Shown here: positions 44,506-52,089 of the stretch, in pieces
How the letters are laid out: each line of letters opens with the position of its first letter
How positions within the stretch are numbered: position 1 is the first letter of the stretch
Assembly (NCBI GenBank): GCA_012843025.1
Contig: DURT01000009.1
Coordinates: forward strand, 1 to 56,178
DNA: 56,178 nucleotides
Direction: 5' to 3'
Source of the DNA: Tissierellia bacterium
Lineage (GTDB): Bacteria > Bacillota > Clostridia > Tissierellales > Sedimentibacteraceae
The notes under the pieces: generated by a model
What the model was told of the DNA's origin: nothing
Database searches by the model: none
What the model saw: the letters and a program-made list of their open reading frames with translations, nothing else
Position numbers and translations under genes: made by a program

Positions 44506-45483
44506 ATGAGTTTAATAATAGAATCTTCAGCTAAGCTAATAGGTAAAATGCGGTTAGGAAAAGAAGTATATGTAGCACAAGGAACTATCCTTCGTTCAAA
44601 TAAGGATTCTGTTAAAATAGCTAATCAAACATGGATATTAGAAAATTCTGTCTTAATAGGTACGGAAGAGTTTCCTTTAAGGGTAGGAAGTAAGACTGTA
44701 TTCGGACACAAATGTATAGCCATAGGGGCTGAAATAGGTAATCTTTGTGAGATAGGAAATGGTGTAATAATGCTTCCCGGTTCTAAAATAGGAAATATGT
44801 GTATTTTCGGTGAAGGAACTATAATTCCTGAAGGGGCGATAATTCCAGATGAATCAGTAGTTGTAGGACGTCCAGGAAGAATAATAAGAAAGTTAACCGA
44901 GGATGACAAAAACATGATTAAAAGAATGCGAGACAATAATATAACATTATCTCCATATAAAGAAAATCTAGTAAATGAAAGGTTAGGTGAGGAAATGGGA
45001 ATTCTGCATAAGTATAAGGACAAATATCCAAATGTGGCAGAATCAGCAATAATATTCGAGACAGCAGAAATTACAGGAGATGTAATAATTGGAGATAATT
45101 CAATCATAGGTTCAGGAGTTAAAATAATCGGCAATTCCCACGGTCCAGTTAGAATAGGAAACAATGTTCAAATACTTGAGAATACTGTATTACATCTATT
45201 GCCTGATAATGAATTAATAATAGAGGACAATGTTACAATAGGTCCTGGCTGTATTATCCACGGTACAACTATAGGTGCAAATACTATAATAGAATCCGGT
45301 TCCATAGTATGCGATTACAGCAAATTAGGAAAAAACACCTTGGTAAAATCGGGTACCCTAGTAAAACAAAGGAGTATTTTTGAAGACAATGCAATATTAG
45401 AAGGTTATCCAGCCAAGGTCGTAGGAGAAAATACTCATTTCTTGGATAAACCTGTATGGGCAATAAATGTTGAACATATATGA
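44506..45483 (+). CDS. Duplicated left-handed beta-helix (gamma-carbonic-anhydrase-like) protein
   Basis: The 325-residue protein consists of two hexapeptide-repeat halves (about 10-130 and 180-320) joined by a charged helix. Each half resembles a gamma-carbonic-anhydrase monomer. The three zinc histidines of that family are split between halves: the N-half keeps only the GH position (His68), while the C-half keeps the LH and HG positions (His230 and His252) and has Pro247 where GH should be. A metal site across the interface could be rebuilt from both halves. It follows the acetate-kinase-like gene by 47 bases behind AAAGGAGAAGTGGGGT. Confidence 0.78.
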   Translation: MSLIIESSAKLIGKMRLGKEVYVAQGTILRSNKDSVKIANQTWILENSVLIGTEEFPLRVGSKTVFGHKCIAIGAEIGNLCEIGNGVIMLPGSKIGNMCIFGEGTIIPEGAIIPDESVVVGRPGRIIRKLTEDDKNMIKRMRDNNITLSPYKENLVNERLGEEMGILHKYKDKYPNVAESAIIFETAEITGDVIIGDNSIIGSGVKIIGNSHGPVRIGNNVQILENTVLHLLPDNELIIEDNVTIGPGCIIHGTTIGANTIIESGSIVCDYSKLGKNTLVKSGTLVKQRSIFEDNAILEGYPAKVVGENTHFLDKPVWAINVEHI

Positions 45484-45540
45484 AACTACTGGTATAATGT
45501 TGCTTATATTCAAACCTATTAACTAGCTGGGAGGAGTAGA

Positions 45541-46191
45541 TTGCAAAAAAATTGTTTCGTTTCATGGAGCGGTGGCAAGGATTCCTGTTTAGCATTGTAT
45601 AAAGCAATGGAGTTAGGGTATAATCCCGTTAAGTTGTTCACCATGTTTGGTTTAGAAGATATAAGTTCTTCCCATAGACTGAATGAAAAAGTTATTAAAT
45701 CCCAAGCAAAGTCTATAGGGATTGACTATATAATAGGTAAAGCATCCTTTAATGAGTATGAAAAAGTATTTGTATCTAATCTTAGAATATTTAAAGAAGA
45801 GGGAATAAATTACGGAATATTCGGTGATATAGATCTCTATGAACATAGACAGTGGGAAGAAAAAGTATGTGATAAAGCATCGATGGAAGCTGTCTTACCC
45901 CTTTGGAACAGGGACAGAAAAGAAATAGTGAAGGAATTTATTAAATTAGGATTTAAAGCAAAAATTGTAGTAGTCAACACTAAAATGTTGGACACAAAAT
46001 TTTTAGGACAAGATTTAAGTATCCCTTTATTAGAAGAAATTGAAAAAAACGGGGCAGATCCATGTGGCGAAAACGGGGAGTACCATACAGTGGTTTATGA
46101 TGGCCCAATATTTAAAAATCCAGTGGATATAGAGTTTGACTATACCGTAATTCCCATAGAAGACACATGGGCACAAATTAAAGTACAATGA
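45541..46191 (+). CDS. PP-loop ATPase, diphthine--ammonia ligase-like (COG2102)
   Basis: The 216-residue protein begins with SWSGGKDSCLALYKAM, the adenylate-forming PP-loop. The C-terminal CGENGEYHTVVYDGP motif is typical of the Dph6/COG2102 group. Eukaryotic members amidate diphthine; bacteria lack diphthamide, so the bacterial target is unknown. TTG start after GGGAGGAGTAGA. An extended -10 (TGGTATAAT near 45490-45498) may give it its own promoter. The NifU-domain gene follows. Confidence 0.85.
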   Translation: MQKNCFVSWSGGKDSCLALYKAMELGYNPVKLFTMFGLEDISSSHRLNEKVIKSQAKSIGIDYIIGKASFNEYEKVFVSNLRIFKEEGINYGIFGDIDLYEHRQWEEKVCDKASMEAVLPLWNRDRKEIVKEFIKLGFKAKIVVVNTKMLDTKFLGQDLSIPLLEEIEKNGADPCGENGEYHTVVYDGPIFKNPVDIEFDYTVIPIEDTWAQIKVQ

Positions 46192-46210
46192 TATGAATAT
46201 GGAGTGTAAA

Positions 46211-46492
46211 ATGATAGGAAAAATAGAAAAAGTTTTGGATAAGTACGTTAGGCCTCAATTGGCACAACACTATGGAAATGTAAAGGTGCTAAGCTTTGAA
46301 AATGGGGTTTTGAAAGTTAAATTAGAAGGTCAGTGTAGCAACTGTCCTTCAGCAAGGTTTACTGTTGAAGATGTAATTGAAAAGGAAATTAAAGAACACG
46401 TTCCTGAGGTAGAAAGAGTTGCTTTAATAGAAGGAGTAAGTGACGAATTAATGTCCTTTGCAAGAAAAATACTAAATAAGGAATCACAGTGA
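46211..46492 (+). CDS. NifU C-terminal domain protein (Fe-S scaffold/carrier)
   Basis: This 93-residue protein is a stand-alone NifU-like domain with the CSNCPSARFTVEDVIEKEI motif, whose two cysteines bind an iron-sulfur cluster. The start at ATG 46211 follows GGAGTGTAAA; an ATG six codons earlier lies before that site. It lies 19 bases after the PP-loop gene and its stop abuts the next gene, so the three are cotranscribed. Confidence 0.9.
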   Translation: MIGKIEKVLDKYVRPQLAQHYGNVKVLSFENGVLKVKLEGQCSNCPSARFTVEDVIEKEIKEHVPEVERVALIEGVSDELMSFARKILNKESQ

Positions 46493-46753
46493 ATGAACAT
46501 AGGAATTAAATACTGCGGTGGATGTAATTCTATTTTTGATAGAATTGAAATTGTAAACAAAATTAAGAAAATTTTTAAAGAAGAAAACTTTGAATATGCA
46601 AAGGAAGGCGACTCTTACGATATTGTCTTGGTAGTAAACGGCTGTACCAGAGCATGTGCAGACCATTCAGCATTAAAAGGACATAAAATTTTCATAAACT
46701 CAGAATCAGATTTTCAAAAAGCGGTAAATTTAATATATGAGCATAAAAAATAA
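46493..46753 (+). CDS. Small Cys-motif protein of unknown function
   Basis: The 86-residue soluble protein has an N-terminal CGGC pair (GIKYCGGCNSIFDRIEIV) and a second pair in NGCTRACADHSA. A segment SYDIVLVVNG sits between like a central beta strand. Similar YCGGCNP-type small proteins occur in anaerobes near redox enzymes, from memory; here Pro is replaced by Ser. The four cysteines could hold a metal, an Fe-S cluster or a disulfide. It directly follows the NifU gene, which hints at Fe-S chemistry. Confidence 0.65.
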   Translation: MNIGIKYCGGCNSIFDRIEIVNKIKKIFKEENFEYAKEGDSYDIVLVVNGCTRACADHSALKGHKIFINSESDFQKAVNLIYEHKK

Positions 46754-46780
46754 AACTCAGGTTTATACTTGAGTTTTATT
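46752..46780 (+). terminator. Terminator after the Cys-motif gene
   Basis: AAAACTCA and TGAGTTTT form an eight-base stem extended by two further pairs, ending in ATT. It begins at the stop codon. Confidence 0.75.
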
Positions 46781-46826
46781 ACCGTAAGGATATGAGATTT
46801 AATAAAATAAAGAAAGGAACATAGAT

Positions 46827-47240
46827 ATGAAGATAGCAGTTATTGATGGAATGGGCGGTGGAATTGGGTGTCAAATTGTAGAAAGGTTAAAACCTTTTAA
46901 AAATAATGATGTTGAAATTATTGCATTAGGAACAAATTCTTCAGCTACTTCCAATATGTTAAGGGCTGGCGCTGATAATGGGGCTACAGGAGAAAACGCA
47001 ATAGTTTGGATGAGTGGTAAAGTTGATATAATAATAGGACCTTTAGCAATTATATCGGCTAATTCAATGATGGGAGAAATTAGTCCCAAAATGTCCTTGG
47101 CAATTGCAAGTAGCGATGCAAGAAAATTATTGCTTCCAGTAAGCAAGTGCAATATTGATATTATTGGCCTTGAGGATCTGCAATTTAAAACGATCTTTAA
47201 TGAGTTGGCAGAAACTATAAAAAAAATTATAAATGAGTAA
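46827..47240 (+). CDS. DUF3842 family protein
   Basis: The 137-residue protein begins MKIAVIDGMGGGIGCQIVERL and contains GTNSSATSNMLRAGADNGATGENA and GPLAIISANSMMGEISPKMS. This glycine-rich Rossmann-like pattern is the DUF3842 family of Clostridia, with no known function. The N-terminal GxGGGIG suggests nucleotide binding. AAGAAAGGAACATAG precedes the ATG. Terminators before and after mark it as monocistronic. Confidence 0.8.
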   Translation: MKIAVIDGMGGGIGCQIVERLKPFKNNDVEIIALGTNSSATSNMLRAGADNGATGENAIVWMSGKVDIIIGPLAIISANSMMGEISPKMSLAIASSDARKLLLPVSKCNIDIIGLEDLQFKTIFNELAETIKKIINE

Positions 47241-47270
47241 AAATCGAGTAAATAAATTTAATTTTACTTA

Positions 47271-47295
47271 AGGGGCTTAAGCCCCTGTTATTTTG
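47271..47295 (+). terminator. Terminator of the DUF3842 gene
   Basis: AGGGGC, a TTAA loop and GCCCCT are followed by GTTATTTT. It is 30 bases after the stop codon. Confidence 0.8.
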
Positions 47296-47346
47296 CAAAA
47301 AAAGTTAAATATTAAACAAATTGTTAAAAGCAAATCAAAAAACCTC

Positions 47347-47425
47347 TTGACATAATTGTATACAATCAATATAATTAGCATACAATAAAAAACATTTGAA
47401 AAATATATATAGGAATTGTATCCAA
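47347..47425 (+). promoter_or_regulatory. Strong sigma-A promoter with GntR-type palindromes upstream of abfD
   Basis: Consensus TTGACA (47347-47352), a 17-base spacer and consensus TATAAT (47370-47375) form a near-perfect promoter. The spacer contains the palindrome ATTGTATACAAT (47355-47366). A variant, ATTGTATCCAAA, lies at 47414-47425, and a half-site CATACAAT at 47379-47386. TTGTATACAA-type palindromes are typical operators of GntR/FadR-family repressors. No such regulator gene is in the window. The transcript leader would be about 85 bases. Confidence 0.75.
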
Positions 47426-47466
47426 AAATTTCAAAATGTATTCATTAATAGAAAGGAAGTAATTAT

Positions 47467-48918
47467 ATGGCTTTAATGACAGGTGAACAGTACATAGAAA
47501 GCATTAGAAAAATGAATATGCAGATTTACATGTTTGGTGAAAAGATTGAAAATGCTGTTGACAATCCTATACTAAGACCATCATTGAATTCTGTAAGAGC
47601 AACATATGATTTGGCACAAATGCCTGAATATGAAGACTTAATGACTGCAACATCATCCATTACAGGAGAAATAATCAATAGATTTACTAATATTCACCAA
47701 AGTACAGATGATCTTATTAAAAAGGTAAAAATGCAAAGATTGATGGGGCAAAAAACTGCTTCCTGTTTCCAAAGATGTGTTGGTATGGATGCTTTTAATG
47801 CAGTATACAGCACGGCTTATGAAATTGACAAAGCGCATGGTACAAAATATTTCGAAAACTTTGTGGAATATATGAAGTATGTACAGGAAAATGACTTAAC
47901 AGTAGACGGAGCCATGACAGATCCAAAAGGTGATAGGTCATTATCCCCAAGCAAGCAATCAGATCCAGATTTATATTTACGTGTAGTTGAAAGAAGAGAA
48001 GATGGGGTTGTAGTAAGGGGAGCAAAGGCTCATCAAACAGGAATAACCAACTCACATGAAGTATTAGTTATGCCTACTATAGCAATGTCCCCAGAGGATA
48101 AGGATTATGCTATAGCTTTTTCTGTGCCTGTTGATACAGAAGGAATAATAATAATAGTTGGACGTCAATCCTGCGACACAAGAAAATTAGAAGGTTCAGA
48201 TATAGATGTAGGAAACAGTGAATTTGGCGGAATGGAAGCCCTAGTTGTTTTTGATGATGTGTTTGTACCAAATGAGAGAATATTCTTAAATGGAGAAACA
48301 GAATTTGCAGGTGTGTTGGTAGAAAGATTTGCAGGATATCACAGACAGAGTTATGGTGGCTGTAAAGTTGGAGTAGGAGATGTTTTAATCGGAGCTGCAG
48401 CGCTTATGGCAGATTATAACGGTGTACAAAAGGCTTCTCATATAAAGGACAAGCTAATAGAAATGATACATTTAAATGAGACATTGTATAGTTGTGGAAT
48501 TGCTTGTTCAGCAGAAGGACATAAGACAGAGTCAGGAAACTATTTAATAGATTTATTGTTAGCTAATGTATGCAAGCAAAATATAACCAGATTCCCATAT
48601 GAGATAGCAAGGTTAGCTGAAGATATAGCAGGTGGATTAATGGTGACAGCTCCTTCAGAAAAAGACTTAAGAGATCCTAAGATAGGACCATATATAGAAA
48701 AATACTTAGTTGGCATTGAAGGAGTTTCTGTAGAAAACAGATTGAGAGTACTTAGACTTATTGAAAACTTGACCTTAGGAACAGCTGCAGTTGGCTATAG
48801 GACAGAATCAATGCATGGAGCAGGTTCGCCTCAAGCCCAGAGAATAATGATATCAAGACAAGGAAATCTAAATGCGAAAAAAGAGTTAGCTAAGTCAATT
48901 GCTAAAGTTAATGAATAA
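47467..48918 (+). CDS. abfD: 4-hydroxybutyryl-CoA dehydratase / vinylacetyl-CoA isomerase
   Basis: The 483-residue protein belongs to the HpaB-like flavoprotein family and closely follows clostridial AbfD. The [4Fe-4S] ligands are present: Cys100 and Cys104 (CFQRC), His292 and Cys299 (YHRQSYGGCK). The enzyme dehydrates 4-hydroxybutyryl-CoA to crotonyl-CoA by a radical mechanism and contains FAD. It supplies crotonyl-CoA to the bcd-etfAB complex found elsewhere in this window. The 4-hydroxybutyrate CoA-transferase and dehydrogenase normally adjacent are missing. AAAGGAAGTAATTAT precedes the ATG. Confidence 0.92.
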   Translation: MALMTGEQYIESIRKMNMQIYMFGEKIENAVDNPILRPSLNSVRATYDLAQMPEYEDLMTATSSITGEIINRFTNIHQSTDDLIKKVKMQRLMGQKTASCFQRCVGMDAFNAVYSTAYEIDKAHGTKYFENFVEYMKYVQENDLTVDGAMTDPKGDRSLSPSKQSDPDLYLRVVERREDGVVVRGAKAHQTGITNSHEVLVMPTIAMSPEDKDYAIAFSVPVDTEGIIIIVGRQSCDTRKLEGSDIDVGNSEFGGMEALVVFDDVFVPNERIFLNGETEFAGVLVERFAGYHRQSYGGCKVGVGDVLIGAAALMADYNGVQKASHIKDKLIEMIHLNETLYSCGIACSAEGHKTESGNYLIDLLLANVCKQNITRFPYEIARLAEDIAGGLMVTAPSEKDLRDPKIGPYIEKYLVGIEGVSVENRLRVLRLIENLTLGTAAVGYRTESMHGAGSPQAQRIMISRQGNLNAKKELAKSIAKVNE

Positions 48919-49075
48919 AAAGTAGTACTTTAGATGCAGAGTATGTAGTGGATATACTAAATAATTAAAATATATCTAAACTATATATTGTTAGGAGATG
49001 ATATATGACTGTCTCATAATTTTCAAAATAGTTTAAAACTACTTAAATTATTAACATTAAAAGAGGAGATATTCT

Positions 49076-49555
49076 ATGAAAGTTTTAAAATGGTTAGATA
49101 AAAACTTTGAAGAGAAAGCAATGTCCGTGCTACTTTGGGCAATTGTGGTAATTATGTTTATCCAAGTTATAATGAGATATGTATTTAAATCTTCTTTAGC
49201 TTGGTCAGAGGAAGTATCTAGATATTTGTTCATATGGATGGTATTTACAGGCATAAGTTATGGTGTGAAAAATGGTCTGCATATGAAAATAGATTTATTA
49301 GAGTATTTTGTTCCTAAGTTAAAAAAACCCTTAGGAATAATTGCTGATTTAGCATTTTTTATTTTCACATGCTATATGATTAAACCTGGAATAAATGTAG
49401 TAAAAGCAATAAAAGCTTCTGGACAGACTAGTCCTGCTGGCGAAGTACCCATGGAAATAGTTTATACCAGTTTGTTAATTGGTTTTACACTTGTTGTAAT
49501 TAGAATTATACAAAAATACGTACTAATGTTTACGAAGAAGGGAGAACAACAATGA
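49076..49555 (+). CDS. dctQ: TRAP transporter small permease (DctQ)
   Basis: The 159-residue protein has four membrane helices and the DctQ signature SLAWSEEVSRYLFIWMVFTGISYGVKNG. With DctM and DctP it forms a sodium-driven importer for organic acids. Its gene overlaps dctM by four bases. It is the first gene of the TRAP set, 157 bases after abfD. Confidence 0.93.
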   Translation: MKVLKWLDKNFEEKAMSVLLWAIVVIMFIQVIMRYVFKSSLAWSEEVSRYLFIWMVFTGISYGVKNGLHMKIDLLEYFVPKLKKPLGIIADLAFFIFTCYMIKPGINVVKAIKASGQTSPAGEVPMEIVYTSLLIGFTLVVIRIIQKYVLMFTKKGEQQ

Positions 49556-50838
49556 TAGGTAGTGTGTTTGTAATACTTTTTGGATCTTTGTTCATAGGAA
49601 TTCCAATAGCAATTTCGTTAGGATTTACAGCATTATCAGCATATTTTTTAGATCCTACGCTACCTTCTAATGCAGAATACGCATTTAGAACTATGATAAC
49701 AGCATTGGATTCATATTCTTTATTAGCTATTCCCTTGTTCATATTGTCTGGTAATATAATGGCACAGGGAGGAATTTCAAGAAAACTGTTTAACTTCTTT
49801 GCATACTTCATAGGTGATAGAACTGCAGGTATGCCAATTGCGGCCATAATAACTTGTTTATTCTATGGAGCAATTTCTGGCTCTGGGCCAGCTACAGTTG
49901 CTGCAGTAGGAGCAATGACAATCCCTATTTTACTAGATTTAGGATATGATAAGAATTTTGTAGTATCAATGATTGCCGTTGCAGGTGGATTAGGAGTTAT
50001 AATACCTCCCAGTATACCCTTTATAATCTACGGCCAGTCAACAGGGGCATCAGTGGGTAATCTGTTTATAGCGGGAGTGCTACCTGGAATATTAATAGCA
50101 TTCTGTATGATAATATATGCTTACTTCTTCTGTAAAATGAAAGGGGAAGATAAGGAAAAATTACGTGCGAATGCAAAGGAGTTAAGATCAAAAGGTTTCA
50201 TAGAAATGTTTAAAGATAGTTTCTGGGCACTTTTAACTCCAGTAATAATACTTGGTGGTATTTATAGTGGTATAGTGACACCTACTGAAGCAGCAAATAT
50301 ATCAGTTGTCTATGCAATTATTGTAAGTATATTCATTTATAAGAGTATTAAAGTCAAAGATTTATCTAAAATTATGGCTGATACTGTAGCAACAGCAGCT
50401 CCTATATTGCTAGTTGTTTCAATTGCGACAGTATTCGGAAAAGTACTTACATTAATGCAGGCTCCTGTAATAATTTCGAACCTAATTACGGGTACATTTA
50501 CAACTAAGGTATCAGTATTATTGGCAATTAATGCAATCTTGCTATTTGTTGGTATGGTTATGGACACTACTCCGGCTATATTAATACTAGCACCAATCTT
50601 CATGCCTATAATTTCATCTATAGGTGTAGACCCAATACATTTCGGTGTTATTATGGTTGTTAACCTTGCTATAGGATTTGTAACACCTCCAGTAGGTATA
50701 AACTTGTTCGTTGCAAGTTCAATGACAGAAATACCTGTTCTACAAATAGCCAAAAATGCAGCGCCATTTATTATGGCGTTTATAGTAGCACTATTGCTAA
50801 TAACATTCATACCAGCAATAAGTATGGCATTAATTTAA
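49552..50838 (+). CDS. dctM: TRAP transporter large permease (DctM)
   Basis: The 428-residue protein has about twelve membrane helices. Motifs such as FGSLFIGIPIAISLGF, FYGAISGSGPATVAAVG, GGLGVIIPPSIPFIIYG and NLAIGFVTPPVGINLFVA are diagnostic of DctM. It is the transport channel of the TRAP system, working with DctQ and the periplasmic-type binding protein encoded next. Substrate specificity lies in DctP. Confidence 0.96.
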   Translation: MIGSVFVILFGSLFIGIPIAISLGFTALSAYFLDPTLPSNAEYAFRTMITALDSYSLLAIPLFILSGNIMAQGGISRKLFNFFAYFIGDRTAGMPIAAIITCLFYGAISGSGPATVAAVGAMTIPILLDLGYDKNFVVSMIAVAGGLGVIIPPSIPFIIYGQSTGASVGNLFIAGVLPGILIAFCMIIYAYFFCKMKGEDKEKLRANAKELRSKGFIEMFKDSFWALLTPVIILGGIYSGIVTPTEAANISVVYAIIVSIFIYKSIKVKDLSKIMADTVATAAPILLVVSIATVFGKVLTLMQAPVIISNLITGTFTTKVSVLLAINAILLFVGMVMDTTPAILILAPIFMPIISSIGVDPIHFGVIMVVNLAIGFVTPPVGINLFVASSMTEIPVLQIAKNAAPFIMAFIVALLLITFIPAISMALI

Positions 50839-50947
50839 GTAACATAATGATTAAGACATTAAAGAAGTAATAAATAAATTTAATATATAAATTTATTTAT
50901 ATAAAATTATTTCTAAAAAAATTATTTCTAAAAATATTTGGAGGAAA

Positions 50948-51997
50948 ATGATGAAGGCAAAAAGAATTCTAACAATTTGTTTAGCAGCAATTTTAATTTT
51001 CAGCTTGGCTGCTTGTTCAAATCAGGCTTCAACTGATGGAAACAATAATGGTAATGCAGATGCAGATGTAAAAACTATAACATTTGCCCATGCAACAGCT
51101 GAAGGTACTTCGACAAATGATGGAGCACTTAAATTCAAAGAGTATGTAGAAGCAAACAGTAATGGAAAATTAAAAGTAAATGTTTATCCTAATGCACAAT
51201 TAGGAGGAGACCGTGAGTTAATAGAAAATACTCAAAATGGATCAATTACAGCTATGTTATCATCACCAGCACCTCAGGTTAGCTTTGTTCAAGCAGCAAC
51301 AGTATTTGACTTACCCTTTGTATTTGAAAGCATGGAGCATGGAAGAAAAGTATTTAATGATCCAGATTTCATAGCTGCAATTTCTAAAAAGTATGCAGAG
51401 GCAGGTTTTCACTATTTAGGAGCATCCGCTCAAGGGTTTAGAACATTAACATCCAATAAAAAAGTAACTTCTTTAGAAGACTTGAAGGGACTTACTATTA
51501 GAACAATGGAAAATAAATTCCATTTAAAAACATGGGAATTATTAGGAGCAAATCCTACACCTTTAGCCTTTAATGAATTGTATACAGCTTTACAGCAAGG
51601 AACAGTTGATGCCCAGGAAAATCCTATTGAACTAGTTCATTCACAAAAATTCTATGAACAACAGAAATATATAATGGATACAAATCACATTATCCAGTCT
51701 AACGCATGGATTATGAACAAAGCATTCTATGATAGCTTATCAGATGACTTAAAAGCTGTTGTAGATGAAGCAGGAAGATTGGCTGTAGAAACTGCAAATA
51801 GAGTAAGTGACGAAAAAGAACCTGGCTATATTGAAACAATATCAAATTTTGGATGCGAATTTGTAAATGTTTCTGATGAAGAGATAGCGAGATTCCAAGA
51901 AGCAGTTAAGCCAGTTTATGAAGAAATCAGAGCAGCAGCAGATGCAGAAACTTATGATGCATACATGAATGCAGTAGAAAAGTATAAAAGCAACTAA
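50948..51997 (+). CDS. dctP: TRAP transporter substrate-binding lipoprotein (DctP)
   Basis: The 349-residue protein has a lipoprotein signal ending in LAAC (lipidated Cys near 23), followed by an Asn/Asp-rich linker. The mature DctP fold starts ITFAHATAEGTSTNDGALKF. The conserved carboxylate-binding Arg is in GLTIRTMEN, and FNELYTALQQGTVDAQENP is the family signature. The ligand is therefore a carboxylic acid. Two ATGs stand side by side at 50948 and 50951 after GGAGGAAA. A strong hairpin follows, which probably raises its message level over the enzymes downstream. Confidence 0.95.
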   Translation: MMKAKRILTICLAAILIFSLAACSNQASTDGNNNGNADADVKTITFAHATAEGTSTNDGALKFKEYVEANSNGKLKVNVYPNAQLGGDRELIENTQNGSITAMLSSPAPQVSFVQAATVFDLPFVFESMEHGRKVFNDPDFIAAISKKYAEAGFHYLGASAQGFRTLTSNKKVTSLEDLKGLTIRTMENKFHLKTWELLGANPTPLAFNELYTALQQGTVDAQENPIELVHSQKFYEQQKYIMDTNHIIQSNAWIMNKAFYDSLSDDLKAVVDEAGRLAVETANRVSDEKEPGYIETISNFGCEFVNVSDEEIARFQEAVKPVYEEIRAAADAETYDAYMNAVEKYKSN

Positions 51998-52018
51998 ATA
52001 AATCAGTTTAATAGTACT

Positions 52019-52060
52019 TGTATAATTACAGAAAGACTTATGCCTTTCTGTAATTATACA
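52019..52060 (+). terminator. Hairpin between dctP and the LarA-homologue gene
   Basis: A perfect 17-base stem (52019-52035 with 52044-52060, eight-base loop; right arm CTTTCTGTAATTATACA) follows the dctP stop by 21 bases. No T run follows, so it is more likely an attenuator or a 3'-end stabiliser protecting dctP mRNA within the operon. Confidence 0.7.
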
Positions 52061-52089
52061 CAATAAATTATGTAAGGAGATTGCTATTT

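Noticed and set aside
44625-45164. 179-codon open frame antisense to the hexapeptide-repeat gene
   Set aside because: Its repeated Ile/Pro-rich text mirrors the hexapeptide repeats on the other strand, and it has no ribosome site. It is a shadow of the real gene.
50337-50810. 157-codon open frame antisense to dctM
   Set aside because: It lies wholly inside dctM, has no ribosome site and its composition reflects the complementary hydrophobic codons.
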